Part shown: positions 17,139 to 26,262 of the stretch, one piece after another
Position numbering within the stretch: position 1 is the stretch's first letter
How the letters are laid out: each line of letters opens with the position of its first letter
NCBI RefSeq assembly: GCF_003994465.1
Contig: NZ_RZNX01000017.1
Coordinates: 1-48,537, forward strand
Reading direction: 5' to 3'
DNA from: Paenibacillus zeisoli
GTDB taxonomy: Bacteria > Bacillota > Bacilli > Paenibacillales > Paenibacillaceae
DNA: 48,537 bases
Program-made: the position numbers and the translations under genes
Notes under the pieces: generated by a model
What the model saw: the letters and a program-made list of their open reading frames with translations, nothing else
The model's database searches: none
What the model was told of the DNA's origin: nothing

Positions 17139-17284
17139 GCTTAGGTGGACGCTGCGAGAACGGACCATTGTTCCAATCGCTGTTGTGTCCAGATTTTCTC
17201 TTTCCTCTTAGCGGTAAAAACCCGGACACAAAGGCGACCGCTGCCGCTTTTTCCACAATCGTTCCGTCCTCTACGCTAGTAAGC
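17139..17284. repeat. 146-bp imperfect inverted-repeat element
   Basis: The element begins GCTTA (17139-17143) and ends TAAGC (17280-17284). The two halves are imperfect inverted copies, with perfect inner arms TTGTGTCC (17183-17190) and GGACACAA (17224-17231) and shared words such as CGGAC, ATTGT and CGC in order. It fills most of the 358-bp gene-free stretch 17065-17422 and has no coding potential. The form resembles a dispersed intergenic element of the REP/MITE kind; no second copy was noticed in this window. Confidence 0.6.
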
Positions 17285-17324
17285 ATGAATTAACTCTACA
17301 AGCCAAAAAATGACCACAAACGAA

Positions 17325-17361
17325 GAGCAGCGATCCACCCATAACAGGGGATTCGCTGCTC
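17325..17361. terminator. Convergent-gene hairpin
   Basis: GAGCAGCGA (17325-17333) pairs with TCGCTGCTC (17353-17361). T tracts are weak on both strands. It could terminate the leftward gene ending at 17423 or act as a back-up for cysK. Confidence 0.45.
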
Positions 17362-17422
17362 ATTTGACGTTTACGGTTTTGAGCACATGGACATAACTGT
17401 CCACAGTAAGGTTAAGGATTGG

Positions 17423-18604
17423 CTACAGCGAATCCTTAGCTTTAACGCTCAGTTTATGCGTCTTATTATCGATAAAGCTGTAGTACTCGAGATTAATGAT
17501 CCCATCCTGCTCCCCTTTTACGATGAGCCTATCTCCCAAATAGGGAAGGTCATTCGTATTGAAGAATTCCTGATCTTCCTTGTCTAGAAGCTCATTAAGC
17601 ACTTTCTTCTTGCCCGTATCAGGGTTAACAAGAGTAAGCATTCCAGTCTTGTTAGGTCTAATAAGCAGGTAATCATCGCCCATGCCTTCCACGCTGTAGA
17701 GCTCATTATATCCGCCAAGCTTCACTAAGTCGTATTCCTTTTCTACAGAACCATCCTTGGGATTAAGCATCTGAAGCCGTTTCCCATCTGTTAAGATCGG
17801 GTGATTCTTGAAGCTGGAAATGTTGACACTATCCCGCTGGAAGTATTCTACAGACGACTGCTTAAGCAACTTATTATTCTTTATATACGCAGTGTTATTC
17901 ATAGTGTAGATCATGGGTTCGCCATAACAATCCGACACGGTGACGACAAACTCATCAGTCTGCAGGGGATCGACTCTAACGGCGACAATATCAATAGAGT
18001 GTTTCTTGAAGGCTATCGTCCCTGTAAGTACTGCTGCTTTAGCTCCTAGGGTATATTGATAGAGGTTGCCGGTCGATGTGTTAAACCAGAACGCGTTTGC
18101 AGTGTTAGCAGGGGAACGTCCCATTTCCACGTTATCTATTTCTGGGGATGAAATGGACGCCTTTCGTTGTGATCCTGTCCAGCCCACCTTGGCTCCCAGG
18201 GACTGAGTAATGAAACGAAGCGGAACATAGACCGAACCGTTCCTTATGGTGGATGGAGCTGTTAGCTGGATAGCTTGTCCATTAAGTCTTGCGGTCTGGC
18301 TGCCAGGCTTCAATTGTAAAGTATGCCCTGGTGCATAAATAGACACTTCCTTGGCTGCTTCATTCCAGATCACAACAGTCTTAAGCATATCCGATACCAG
18401 GCGAAGGGGCACATATACTCTTCCTTTGAAATCCAAGAATGGGGCCTTATCGGACTCTACCATGGATCCGTTAAATTCAAGTTTGATCGCCTTGTTAGAG
18501 GAAGGCGACGCTGCTGAGACGGGGCTGCTGAGAGCTGCCAGACTTCCGGCTATGAGAGCGAGTGATAAGCTTACCCGGCATAATCGATTTAGTAATTTTG
18601 ACAT
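17423..18604 (-). CDS. Secreted protein with N-terminal CuAO-N domain
   Basis: A 393-residue exported protein. A signal peptide (SLSLALIAGSLAALSSPVSA) is followed by a complete CuAO-N (stalk) domain at residues about 35-140, with KAPFLDFKGRVYVPLRLVSDML and NGSVYVPLRFITQSLGA. The remaining 250 residues are beta-rich (KEYDLVKLGGYNELYSV) and resemble a propeller-like read-out domain, but I do not recognise the family. No enzyme motif is evident. ATG 18604 fits the signal peptide but has AAGGAG 13 bases away, longer than normal; the frame extends upstream to 18637. It lies convergent to cysK and downstream of acnA on the same strand. Confidence 0.82.
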   Translation of the reverse strand: MSKLLNRLCRVSLSLALIAGSLAALSSPVSAASPSSNKAIKLEFNGSMVESDKAPFLDFKGRVYVPLRLVSDMLKTVVIWNEAAKEVSIYAPGHTLQLKPGSQTARLNGQAIQLTAPSTIRNGSVYVPLRFITQSLGAKVGWTGSQRKASISSPEIDNVEMGRSPANTANAFWFNTSTGNLYQYTLGAKAAVLTGTIAFKKHSIDIVAVRVDPLQTDEFVVTVSDCYGEPMIYTMNNTAYIKNNKLLKQSSVEYFQRDSVNISSFKNHPILTDGKRLQMLNPKDGSVEKEYDLVKLGGYNELYSVEGMGDDYLLIRPNKTGMLTLVNPDTGKKKVLNELLDKEDQEFFNTNDLPYLGDRLIVKGEQDGIINLEYYSFIDNKTHKLSVKAKDSL

Positions 18605-18692
18605 GTATATGATCAAACTCCTTCCAATAATATACATATTTGACGCTTACCGAAAGACAAAGTTGCATAGCATTGGAAGAAGGTAAATGAAA

Positions 18693-18734
18693 AAAAGCCT
18701 GTAACTCAGGGATTATCCCGAGCTGCAGGCTTTT
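18693..18734 (-). terminator. Terminator after acnA
   Basis: AAAAGCCTG (18693-18701) pairs with CAGGCTTTT (18726-18734), with an inner GGGATTATCCC hairpin. On the minus strand it is followed by a run of T residues, 11 bases after the acnA stop. Confidence 0.88.
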
Positions 18735-18744
18735 CTATTATATC

Positions 18745-21468
18745 TTAGTTCGCTGCAGATTCTTTGATCATCTGGCGAAGTACGGTTTGCAGGATACCGC
18801 CGTTATGGTAGTAGTCTACGTCAACCATACTGTCCAGACGGGCAACTGCATGGAACTCGAATTGAGTTCCGTCCGTGCGTGTAGCGACCACGGTCAAAAT
18901 CTGTCCAGGCTTCACTTCATTGTCAATACCCAGAATATCGAACGTCTCTGTTCCATCGATACCGAGCGTCTTCCAGCTGATTCCTTCCTGGAATTGAAGC
19001 GGAAGGACACCCATGCCAACCAGGTTGCTGCGGTGAATACGCTCGAAGCTTTCAGCGATAACCGCTTTGACACCGAGGAGGAAGGTACCTTTGGCTGCCC
19101 AGTCACGGGAGCTTCCTGTACCGTACTCTTTACCAGCCAGAACGACAAGGTTGGTACCATTGCTTTGATAGTTCATCGAAGCATCATAGATGGACATGAC
19201 CTCATCGGTTGGAAGGTACTTGGTCACGCCGCCTTCAGTTCCTGGAGCGACCTGGTTACGGATACGAATGTTCGCGAACGTACCACGCATCATGACTTCG
19301 TGATGACCGCGGCGGGAGCCGTAGGAGTTGAAGTCCTTGCGTGCTACGCCGTGATCGTTCAGGTACAATCCAGCCGGGCTGGTAGGTGTAATGTTACCTG
19401 CTGGGGAGATATGGTCCGTTGTAACGGAATCGCCAAGCAGGGCGAGTACACGTGCGCCGCGGATTTCTTCAATATCCTGCAGGCCATCTGCAAGCTTCTC
19501 GAAGAACGGAGGATTTGCGATATAAGTGGATTTCTCATCCCACTCGTAAAGCTCGCCTTGCGGCACAGGGATGGAGTTCCAGCGTTCGTTCTGTGTAAAT
19601 ACGTTCTCGTATTTGCTGCGGAACATCTCAGGGCTGACGGACAAGCCAATCGCATCCTTGATTTCTTGCGATGTTGGCCAGATGTCCTTAAGGTAGACCG
19701 GATTACCATCCTGGTCATGTCCCAGCGGATCGTTCTGCAGATCGATGTTCACGGTACCCGCAAGAGCGTAGGCTACCACAAGTGGAGGTGAAGCCAAGTA
19801 GTTGGCTTTGACCTGAGCGTGAACACGGCCCTCAAAGTTACGGTTACCGGAGATTACAGCCGCAACGGTCAGATCATTGTCTGCAATAGCCGCGCTGACT
19901 TCATCCGGAAGCGGTCCGGAGTTACCGATACATGTAGCACAGCCGTAGCCGGCAACGTGGAAGCCAAGCTGCTCCAGGGAGTCGATCAGACCTGCCTTCT
20001 GCAGGTATTCGGTTACCACAAGGGAACCAGGCGTCAAGCTGCTCTTCACATAAGCAGGCTTAGTCAGACCGCGTTCCACGGCTTTCTTCGCAAGTAGACC
20101 TGCACCGAGCATAACGCTTGGGTTGGAAGTGTTCGTACAGCTCGTAATCGCTGCGATAACCACCGCGCCTGTACCGAGCTTCGTTTCGCGTCCATCTGGA
20201 TGCTTCACATCAACAGTCTTGGCGATCTTCTCGTCGCTGAGGCCGTATCCGCCTTTCTCCACAGGTGTACGGATAATGTCGTTAAAGTTCTTCTTCATAT
20301 CTGTCAGTTCGATACGGTCTTGAGGACGCTTAGGACCTGCAAGGCTTGGTACGACAGAAGCAAGGTCAAGCTCGATCAGATCGGAGAACTGCGGATCTTC
20401 AGTCTGGCTCGTACGGAACATGCCTTGAGCTTTGTAGTAGGCTTCAACCAGAGCTACTTGCTCATCTGGGCGGCCAGTGCTGCGAAGGTAGTTCAAAGTC
20501 TCGTCATCAACCGGGAAGTAACCGATTGTGGCACCATATTCAGGAGCCATGTTAGCTACGGTTGCACGGTCAGCAAGACTGATATTGGCAAGGCCTGGTC
20601 CGTAGAATTCTACGAATTTACCAACCACGCCTTTCTTACGAAGCATTTCAGTTACGGTCAGGGCAAGGTCAGTTGCCGTTGCGCCTTCGGTAAGGCTGCC
20701 TGTGAGCTTGAAGCCGATAACTTCAGGAGCTACGAAATACAGCGGCTGGCCAAGCATACCCGCCTCGGCTTCAATACCGCCGACACCCCAGCCGACTACA
20801 CCAAGACCATTAATCATGGTGGTATGGGAATCCGTACCTACAAGGGAATCCGGGAATACGACAGTCTCCCCGTCAATCGTCTTCGTAGCTGCTACGGAAG
20901 CCAGGTACTCCAGGTTAACCTGGTGAACGATACCTGTAGCTGGTGGAACAGCGCGGAAGTTGTTGAATGCAGTCTGAGCCCAGCGAAGGAACCGGTAACG
21001 TTCTTCATTACGCTCGAACTCTACGTTCATGTTATATTCAAGAGCTTCAGGAGTACCAAATGCGTCGACCATAACCGAGTGGTCAATAACAAGGTCAACC
21101 GGGACAAGCGGGTTGATCTGTTTTGGATCGCCGCCGGCCTTCTTCACGGTATCGCGCATTGCCGCCAGATCGACAACCACCGGTACGCCGGTGAAGTCCT
21201 GCAGTACGATACGTGCTGGAATGAATGGAATTTCCTTGTTGCTGTCCTGTCCTTCGGTCCAGTCAGCAATTTGCTTCACGTGCTCTTCTGTGATCGCCCG
21301 GCCGTCAAACTGTCTGACCGCAGCTTCAAGAAGCACTTTAATGGAGAAAGGAAGCTTGGAGACATTGGCAAATCCTTTAGCTTCAAGTGCCTGCAGATCG
21401 TAGTAACGGTAAGATTTGCCGCCCACGTCTAGACTGCGGGCTGCAGAGTACTGATCATTAATGGACAT
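18745..21468 (-). CDS. acnA: Aconitate hydratase (aconitase)
   Basis: A 907-residue aconitase of the AcnA/IRP type, interconverting citrate and isocitrate in the TCA cycle. The three 4Fe-4S cysteines are visible in TSCTNTSNP and [10 protein letters not shown]. Further conserved blocks include [33 protein letters not shown] and [10 protein letters not shown]. The length is typical. In Bacillus the orthologue CitB also binds mRNA when its cluster is lost; that may apply but is not visible here. ATG has TAGGAGGTC upstream. Its 5' region carries a sigma-A-like promoter followed by a GTTTCA-N5-TGAAAC palindrome shared with the IclR gene. Confidence 0.98.
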   Translation of the reverse strand: MSINDQYSAARSLDVGGKSYRYYDLQALEAKGFANVSKLPFSIKVLLEAAVRQFDGRAITEEHVKQIADWTEGQDSNKEIPFIPARIVLQDFTGVPVVVDLAAMRDTVKKAGGDPKQINPLVPVDLVIDHSVMVDAFGTPEALEYNMNVEFERNEERYRFLRWAQTAFNNFRAVPPATGIVHQVNLEYLASVAATKTIDGETVVFPDSLVGTDSHTTMINGLGVVGWGVGGIEAEAGMLGQPLYFVAPEVIGFKLTGSLTEGATATDLALTVTEMLRKKGVVGKFVEFYGPGLANISLADRATVANMAPEYGATIGYFPVDDETLNYLRSTGRPDEQVALVEAYYKAQGMFRTSQTEDPQFSDLIELDLASVVPSLAGPKRPQDRIELTDMKKNFNDIIRTPVEKGGYGLSDEKIAKTVDVKHPDGRETKLGTGAVVIAAITSCTNTSNPSVMLGAGLLAKKAVERGLTKPAYVKSSLTPGSLVVTEYLQKAGLIDSLEQLGFHVAGYGCATCIGNSGPLPDEVSAAIADNDLTVAAVISGNRNFEGRVHAQVKANYLASPPLVVAYALAGTVNIDLQNDPLGHDQDGNPVYLKDIWPTSQEIKDAIGLSVSPEMFRSKYENVFTQNERWNSIPVPQGELYEWDEKSTYIANPPFFEKLADGLQDIEEIRGARVLALLGDSVTTDHISPAGNITPTSPAGLYLNDHGVARKDFNSYGSRRGHHEVMMRGTFANIRIRNQVAPGTEGGVTKYLPTDEVMSIYDASMNYQSNGTNLVVLAGKEYGTGSSRDWAAKGTFLLGVKAVIAESFERIHRSNLVGMGVLPLQFQEGISWKTLGIDGTETFDILGIDNEVKPGQILTVVATRTDGTQFEFHAVARLDSMVDVDYYHNGGILQTVLRQMIKESAAN

Positions 21469-21580
21469 GTAGTTGACCTCCTAATCATTTTGCGCGAAGT
21501 AAGCAGGGGACCAAGTAAGCTGTTAGCCATAGTAGAATTCGATAAGATCGAGAACTATTTAGTCGTGCTTTTTCGACTTG

Positions 21581-21597
21581 GTTTCATTAGATGAAAC
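21581..21597 (-). promoter_or_regulatory. Inverted repeat GTTTCA-N5-TGAAAC in the acnA leader
   Basis: Perfect 6-bp arms with a 5-bp centre, starting about 20 bases downstream of the expected acnA transcription start. The arms and spacing equal those at 11481-11497 before the IclR gene. A site in this position would block transcription when occupied. Confidence 0.6.
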
Positions 21598-21623
21598 ATA
21601 ATTTCAAAATATTATCTTCTTTA

Positions 21624-21652
21624 AGTATACCGCTTACTTTGAAGTGAGTAAA
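21624..21652 (-). promoter_or_regulatory. Probable acnA promoter
   Basis: On the minus strand TTTACT (21652-21647) and TATACT (21629-21624) have a 17-bp spacer, giving a start near 21617. The rest of the 358-bp gap 21469-21826 holds the operator, a small AGCCGG/CCGGCT hairpin at about 21690-21710 and the upstream open frame of the amidase-domain gene. Confidence 0.6.
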
Positions 21653-21826
21653 GTATTTTTTATTGGTTAAAAGCACGGTTTTAGCGGATTTTCAGCCGGA
21701 AAGCTCCGGCTCATTCTGTCTAAACATACTGCCTGCTGTCTGCTCATATAAATGAAGAAACAGAGGAAGGCCTTTTTGGCATGGACGGCCTCTCTGATGT
21801 GGATTTGTGGAAGGAGGCATGAAGTC

Positions 21827-22828
21827 ATGGCGGAAGAGTGGAAAGGTGCATTATCCGCTTATATACAGCAGCAGAACAAGGATGAGGTGGATTTTCGTCC
21901 CAATGCTGTACCTACGATTGTTACGGATTTGGATTATTTGATTCAGCGGGGGGAGAGAAGACAGGCGCTGTCCGAGTGGTACGAAAGGAGAAAAGCCGTT
22001 CCCCTGCGGAGTGAGACCCGGGCCAAGCTGCTTAGGGAACTAGCGAACCGCCAGGATGAGGTTCAGGTGGATCTTCAGCTGCACCGAACTATTTATTATG
22101 AGAAGGGTGGAGTCACCCACAAGGAAGAACGTATGGATGTGGAGCGTCTGACCCTGCAGCGTGAGGAAGGTGAATGGTCCATTATCCGGGTAGACAATCC
22201 GCCAGCCGAAAGGCATCCGCATTCAGTTCTCCCCTATACCGCCGAGGATACAGATCTTGAAATTCCCCGCGTGCTCTCAAGTCCCTATCTGAATCGCGAG
22301 GTGCTGGGTTTTGGTGGGCAGAGCCGCGGAAGTACGTACAACAGGGCTGAAGCCGCAGCGTACGCGGACCGCTGGTGGAATAGTTCCAATCCGGAATTCC
22401 AGGAGTTCGCGGTGGATTGCACCAACTTCATCTCCCAAAGTCTCTTTGCAGGCGGAGCCCCAATAAACTATACTGGAAAAAGAGAATCGGGCTGGTGGTA
22501 CAAGGGTTACGTTGGCGGGAAAGAAGCCTGGAGCTTCAGCTGGGCTGTTGCGAACAGCCTGGAACGCTACCTGAGCGGCGGCGGGCTGGGGGCTCAGGTG
22601 CTGGATCGTCCTCAGCAGTTAGAGTTAGGTGATGTTATCATCTATGACTGGGATGGCAACGGCGCTTATGAGCACAGCACCATTGTAACCGCATTTGATG
22701 CGGGGGGAATGCCGCTGGTCAATGCCCATACCACGAACAGCAAGCATCGGTACTGGGATTACCGTGACTCTTATGCCTGGACGAAGAATACGGTATACCG
22801 CTTCTTCCATCTGGCAGACCGGTTCTGA
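21827..22828 (+). CDS. Amidase-domain (Amidase_6-like) protein
   Basis: A 333-residue protein whose C-terminal 160 residues match the putative amidase domain: YNRAEAAAYADRWWNSSNPEF, a probable nucleophile Cys in VDCTNFISQSLFAGG, GDVIIYDWDGNG with a nearby EHSTIV His, and NAHTTNSKHRYW. Such domains are CHAP/NlpC-like and usually act on cell-wall peptides. The N-terminal 150 residues are mixed helix and strand with no motif I know. ATG 21827 has AAGGAGG 9 bases upstream. The frame also opens at 21752; that extension reads as a basic stretch plus AFLAWTASLMWICG, like a signal peptide, but lacks a ribosome binding site. ddl follows after 27 bases. Confidence 0.8.
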   Translation: MAEEWKGALSAYIQQQNKDEVDFRPNAVPTIVTDLDYLIQRGERRQALSEWYERRKAVPLRSETRAKLLRELANRQDEVQVDLQLHRTIYYEKGGVTHKEERMDVERLTLQREEGEWSIIRVDNPPAERHPHSVLPYTAEDTDLEIPRVLSSPYLNREVLGFGGQSRGSTYNRAEAAAYADRWWNSSNPEFQEFAVDCTNFISQSLFAGGAPINYTGKRESGWWYKGYVGGKEAWSFSWAVANSLERYLSGGGLGAQVLDRPQQLELGDVIIYDWDGNGAYEHSTIVTAFDAGGMPLVNAHTTNSKHRYWDYRDSYAWTKNTVYRFFHLADRF

Positions 22829-22855
22829 TCATAATTAAGTGAAGAGAGGTTAACC

Positions 22856-23950
22856 ATGGGACAGGATAAGTTAACCGTCGGTCTGATCTACGGCGGTAAG
22901 TCTGGCGAGCATGAAGTGTCGCTTCAAACGGCCTTCGCTGTGATGAATGCTTTTAACTATGATAAATATGAAGTGCTTCCTTTCTATATTACGAAGCAGG
23001 GGGAATGGAGAGTCGGAGGAACGCTCTCGGCTCCATACGGTGAGCTCGGTGAGCTTCGCCTGGAGAATGGGGCCGGCAATACGGCGGATGCCATTCAGCG
23101 CTTGTTCAGCAAGCTGGCGACCGGCCAGGCTTCTGTAGATGTCGCCTTCCCGCTGCTGCATGGAACCTATGGCGAAGATGGGACGATTCAAGGCCTGTTC
23201 GAAATGGCGGGACTTCCCTATGTAGGTGCAGGTGTCTTGTCTTCAGCAGCAGGGATGGACAAAGCAGTAATGAAGAAGCTGTTCGCCGATGCCGGACTTG
23301 AGCAGTGCAAATACTGCTACTTCACGGGTGCCCAGTGGGAGCGGAGCAACCACACGCTTATTCAGGGGATTGAGGAGAGACTGGGTTATCCTTGCTTCGT
23401 CAAGCCTGCCAATCTGGGTTCAAGTGTAGGCATCTCCAAAGCTTCCAATCAGGAGGAATTGAACAAGGCTGTGGCCTATGCGCTGCGATATGATACCAAA
23501 GTGGTAGTGGAGGAGTTCGTAGAAGCTCGAGAGATCGAGGTTGGTGTACTCGGCAACGATATAGCTGAGGCTTCCGTACCCGGTGAGATTGTATCTTCCA
23601 GTGAATACTATGACTATCAGGCGAAGTATCTGGACGGTAAATCCCAGATGGTTATTCCAGCTGAAGTGGATCCTGAAGTGGCTGACCGGATTCGCGAGCT
23701 CGCAGTCAAGGCATTCAAGGCTACCGAAGGCAGCGGCCTCTGCCGTGCAGACTTCTTCCTGAAGGCAGACGGAAGCCTTCTTATTAATGAAGTGAACACG
23801 ATGCCGGGCTTCACGCCGTTCAGTATGTACCCGCTGCTCTGGAGAGAGACAGGGGTATCTTACGAAGCCTTGCTGGATCGTCTGATTGAGCTGGCTCAGG
23901 AACGTTTTGACACAAGACAAAACTTAGATTTCAATAACGGAGTGAATTAA
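22856..23950 (+). CDS. ddl: D-alanine--D-alanine ligase
   Basis: This ATP-grasp ligase (364 residues) makes D-Ala-D-Ala for peptidoglycan in the cytosol. The start has GLIYGGKSGEHEVSL, followed by PLLHGTYGEDGTIQG, the ATP-grasp block CFVKPANLGSSVGISK, and the metal-binding FLINEVN-type segment read here as LLINEVNTMPGFT. The omega loop YYDYQAKY keeps the Tyr typical of D-Ala rather than D-lactate ligases, so no vancomycin-resistance specificity is suggested. AGAGAGG precedes ATG. The next gene starts two bases after its stop, so they form an operon, possibly with the amidase gene upstream. Confidence 0.97.
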   Translation: MGQDKLTVGLIYGGKSGEHEVSLQTAFAVMNAFNYDKYEVLPFYITKQGEWRVGGTLSAPYGELGELRLENGAGNTADAIQRLFSKLATGQASVDVAFPLLHGTYGEDGTIQGLFEMAGLPYVGAGVLSSAAGMDKAVMKKLFADAGLEQCKYCYFTGAQWERSNHTLIQGIEERLGYPCFVKPANLGSSVGISKASNQEELNKAVAYALRYDTKVVVEEFVEAREIEVGVLGNDIAEASVPGEIVSSSEYYDYQAKYLDGKSQMVIPAEVDPEVADRIRELAVKAFKATEGSGLCRADFFLKADGSLLINEVNTMPGFTPFSMYPLLWRETGVSYEALLDRLIELAQERFDTRQNLDFNNGVN

Positions 23951-23952
23951 TT

Positions 23953-24273
23953 ATGGGATTCCAAACTGAATTCAATTCCGTCTGTAAGTTCAAGAATGAG
24001 CAGGAACTGTATGAACTATTGGAATATGGACGCGGCAAAATGGTTAAATCCGGCCTGCGCGTGTTCCCGACCGGCCAAAAGGTGATCGCCTATACGCCGG
24101 ACAACCGTGCCGTCGCCATCGTGAAGATTCTCGGCTGTATCGCCGAGATTAACTTTAACGGAGACGAGGTTACCGAGGTGGAGATGTCCCTCGTCCGCCC
24201 GCTGAATGAGGAAGAATCGCGGATACAGACCGCGCTGGCTTACGAGATGTTTTTTGGTGAGCACAGCGGGTAA
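23953..24273 (+). CDS. Conserved-looking small protein, unknown
   Basis: A 106-residue soluble protein. It has alternating strands and one N-terminal helix (NEQELYELLEYGRGKMV), a centre reading FPTGQKVIAYTPDNRAVAIVKI, and an acidic C-terminal helix (NEEESRIQTALAYEMFFGE). No signal peptide, membrane segment, cysteine motif or known domain is seen. It starts two bases after the ddl stop, using GGAGTG inside the ddl end as its ribosome binding site, and is followed at once by a strong terminator. Translational coupling suggests a role alongside Ddl, but nothing in the sequence proves it. Confidence 0.8.
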   Translation: MGFQTEFNSVCKFKNEQELYELLEYGRGKMVKSGLRVFPTGQKVIAYTPDNRAVAIVKILGCIAEINFNGDEVTEVEMSLVRPLNEEESRIQTALAYEMFFGEHSG

Positions 24274-24322
24274 TTCTATAATGAATGATTATTCCCGATT
24301 GGTGGAATAACACAAGATAAAG

Positions 24323-24357
24323 ACCGTTAATCCGTTGAGGATTAACGGTTTCTTTTT
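24323..24357 (+). terminator. Terminator of the ddl operon
   Basis: A perfect 11-bp stem, ACCGTTAATCC (24323-24333) with GGATTAACGGT (24339-24349), is followed by TTCTTTTT. Confidence 0.92.
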
Positions 24358-24387
24358 CACTCTGAAGAGGAGCAGGTGAGTGCTGAA

Positions 24388-25389
24388 GTGATTGTCCGTT
24401 TTGGTTATGTAGCCATGTCAACCGTCGTGAAGAATGCTTCCCCCTCCAAGACCATGACCTATAAGAGCTTCAGTCAGCTCGCTGATCGAGAGGCAGCCTT
24501 ACGCAGACTGGAGCACGTGGCCGCTGAGAATCTACATAACACGCTGCGTCTGCTGAAGCACAACCGTGCTTATGATATTCAGGTCTACCGTTTCTCATCC
24601 AAGCTGATCCCGCTTGCCACTCACGGGGAGCTCGCGGATTGGAATCCCTTTGCTGCCCTTGGAGAGGATTTCCGGGCTGTAGGAGACTATGTGAAGAAGG
24701 AGAAGATGAGGGTATCCTTCCATCCGGACCATTTCACTGTACTCAGTACCCCGCGCCCTGAGGTGCTGGAGAGTTCGATCAGGGATCTGATGCATCATGT
24801 GAGCATGCTGGACGCTATGGGCCTTGATGCGAGAGCGAAGAACAACATCCATGTGGGCGGTGCTTATGGGGACAAGAAATCTGCGGCAGAGCGATTTGTA
24901 CAGAATGTGAGTGCGCTGCCGGACAAGCTGAAGAAGCGGCTGACTTTTGAGAATGATGACAAGACCTTTAATGCTCCTGAGACGCTGGAGCTCTGTGAGC
25001 AGCTTGGCATACCGATGGTTCTCGACATCCATCATCAATGGGTGAATAACGAGGGCGATGACCCAGCGCAGCTGTGGCCCCGTATTCTAAAGACGTGGCA
25101 GTCTTCATTTGCTCAGGCGGATTCAGAACCGGAGAGCCCGCTACCTCCGAAGATTCATGCTTCCAGCCCGAAAAGCGCGAGCGATGCAAGAAGCCATGCG
25201 GATCACGTGGAGGTCGGCCCGTTGCTGGATTTCCTGCGCCGGATAGCACCCGTAACCGATCGGCTTGACGTGATGCTGGAAGCGAAGCTTAAGGATGGAG
25301 CCTTGTTCGCTTTGATGGAAGACCTGGCGCTCCTTTCAGGTGAAGGGGTTCGTGTCATTAATGAAGCTTCTGTGGAGATTACGCCTTGA
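24388..25389 (+). CDS. uvsE: UV damage endonuclease UvsE/UvdE
   Basis: This TIM-barrel endonuclease nicks DNA 5' to UV photoproducts and starts alternative excision repair. Family signatures are the N-terminal VRFGYVAMS, RFSSKLIPLATH, VSFHPDHFTVLSTP, the metal-site region MVLDIHHQWVN and the C-terminal KIHASSPKS, SHADHV and MLEAKLKDGALF. The length of 333 residues is typical. The start at GTG 24388 gives the M-I-V-R-F-G beginning seen in homologues, with AGGTGAG upstream; GTG 24376 is possible and would add four residues. It lies just after the ddl terminator, so it probably has its own promoter. Confidence 0.92.
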   Translation: MIVRFGYVAMSTVVKNASPSKTMTYKSFSQLADREAALRRLEHVAAENLHNTLRLLKHNRAYDIQVYRFSSKLIPLATHGELADWNPFAALGEDFRAVGDYVKKEKMRVSFHPDHFTVLSTPRPEVLESSIRDLMHHVSMLDAMGLDARAKNNIHVGGAYGDKKSAAERFVQNVSALPDKLKKRLTFENDDKTFNAPETLELCEQLGIPMVLDIHHQWVNNEGDDPAQLWPRILKTWQSSFAQADSEPESPLPPKIHASSPKSASDARSHADHVEVGPLLDFLRRIAPVTDRLDVMLEAKLKDGALFALMEDLALLSGEGVRVINEASVEITP

Positions 25390-25479
25390 GCTTAGAGGGC
25401 TAGCCTTGAAAACTTATGGGAAATAAGGTAAGTTGGACGTAAGATGCGTGTCACACGCGACTGAAGGAGGACTTATTTA

Positions 25480-26250
25480 ATGAGCAATTTATTGGAAGGC
25501 AAGAATATTATTATTATGGGTGTGGCTAATGACCGCAGTATCGCTTGGGCTATCGCTCAGAGCCTTGCGGAACACGGTGCCCGCTTGGCATTTACATATG
25601 AAAGTGAACGGGTGGAAGGCCGCGTACGCAAGCTTGCCGAGACGATCCCAGGTTCACTCATCCTGCCGTGCAATGTAACGGTGGATGAAGAGATTGACAC
25701 CCTGGCTGAGACGCTGAAGAGTGAATTTGGCGTGCTGCACGGACTGGTGCACAGCATTGCTTTTGCCAAAGCTGAAGATCTGGCAGGTGAATTTGCGGAT
25801 ACTTCCCGTGAAGGCTTCGCGCTCGCTAATGACATCAGTGTGTTCTCCTTGGTGACTGTGGCCAAGCGTCTCTCCCCGCTGATGACAGAAGGCGGCAGCA
25901 TCATGACGATGACCTATATGGGCTCAGAGCGTGTAATGCGTAACTACAATGTCATGGGTGTAGCCAAGGCTGGACTCGAGGCTTCGGTTCGTTATCTGGC
26001 GAATGATCTTGGACCGAAGAATATTCGTGTGAATGCGATCTCTGCAGGACCTATCCGTACTCTTGCGGCTAAAGGGATCAGTGATTTCAACTCCATCCTC
26101 AAGCAGGTTGAAGAGAAAGCGCCGCTTCGCAAAACAACGGAAACTGCTGAAGTTGGAGATACAGCGATGTTCCTGCTAAGCCATTTGTCCAGAGGCATTA
26201 CAGGTGAAGTTATCTTTGTTGATGGCGGTTATAATATCGTCGGAGCTTAA
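25480..26250 (+). CDS. fabI: Enoyl-[acyl-carrier-protein] reductase (NADH)
   Basis: FabI (256 residues) reduces enoyl-ACP in the last step of each fatty-acid elongation cycle. The short-chain-dehydrogenase fold shows the FabI-type cofactor loop IIMGVANDRSIAW, the catalytic Tyr-x6-Lys in YNVMGVAKAG, IRVNAISAGPIRTLAAKGI, and the C-terminal GEVIFVDGGYNIVG. GAAGGAGG precedes ATG. I looked for a FapR-type palindrome in the 90-bp upstream gap and saw none that convinces. A strong terminator follows, so the gene appears monocistronic. Confidence 0.97.
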   Translation: MSNLLEGKNIIIMGVANDRSIAWAIAQSLAEHGARLAFTYESERVEGRVRKLAETIPGSLILPCNVTVDEEIDTLAETLKSEFGVLHGLVHSIAFAKAEDLAGEFADTSREGFALANDISVFSLVTVAKRLSPLMTEGGSIMTMTYMGSERVMRNYNVMGVAKAGLEASVRYLANDLGPKNIRVNAISAGPIRTLAAKGISDFNSILKQVEEKAPLRKTTETAEVGDTAMFLLSHLSRGITGEVIFVDGGYNIVGA

Positions 26251-26262
26251 GCATATGTTAAT

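Noticed and set aside
18787..21432. Long open frames (334 and 410 codons) on the plus strand opposite acnA
   Set aside because: They lie entirely antisense to a well-conserved aconitase, lack ribosome binding sites and have no recognisable domains. They reflect the codon bias of acnA.
22856..23950. D-Ala-D-lactate ligase (glycopeptide-resistance type)
   Set aside because: The omega loop keeps YYDYQAKY as in D-Ala-D-Ala ligases, and no vanH or vanX-like genes adjoin.
25390..25479. FapR operator upstream of fabI
   Set aside because: Only AT-rich sequence and a small GCGTG/CACGC hairpin are present; no convincing TTAGTACC-type palindrome was found.
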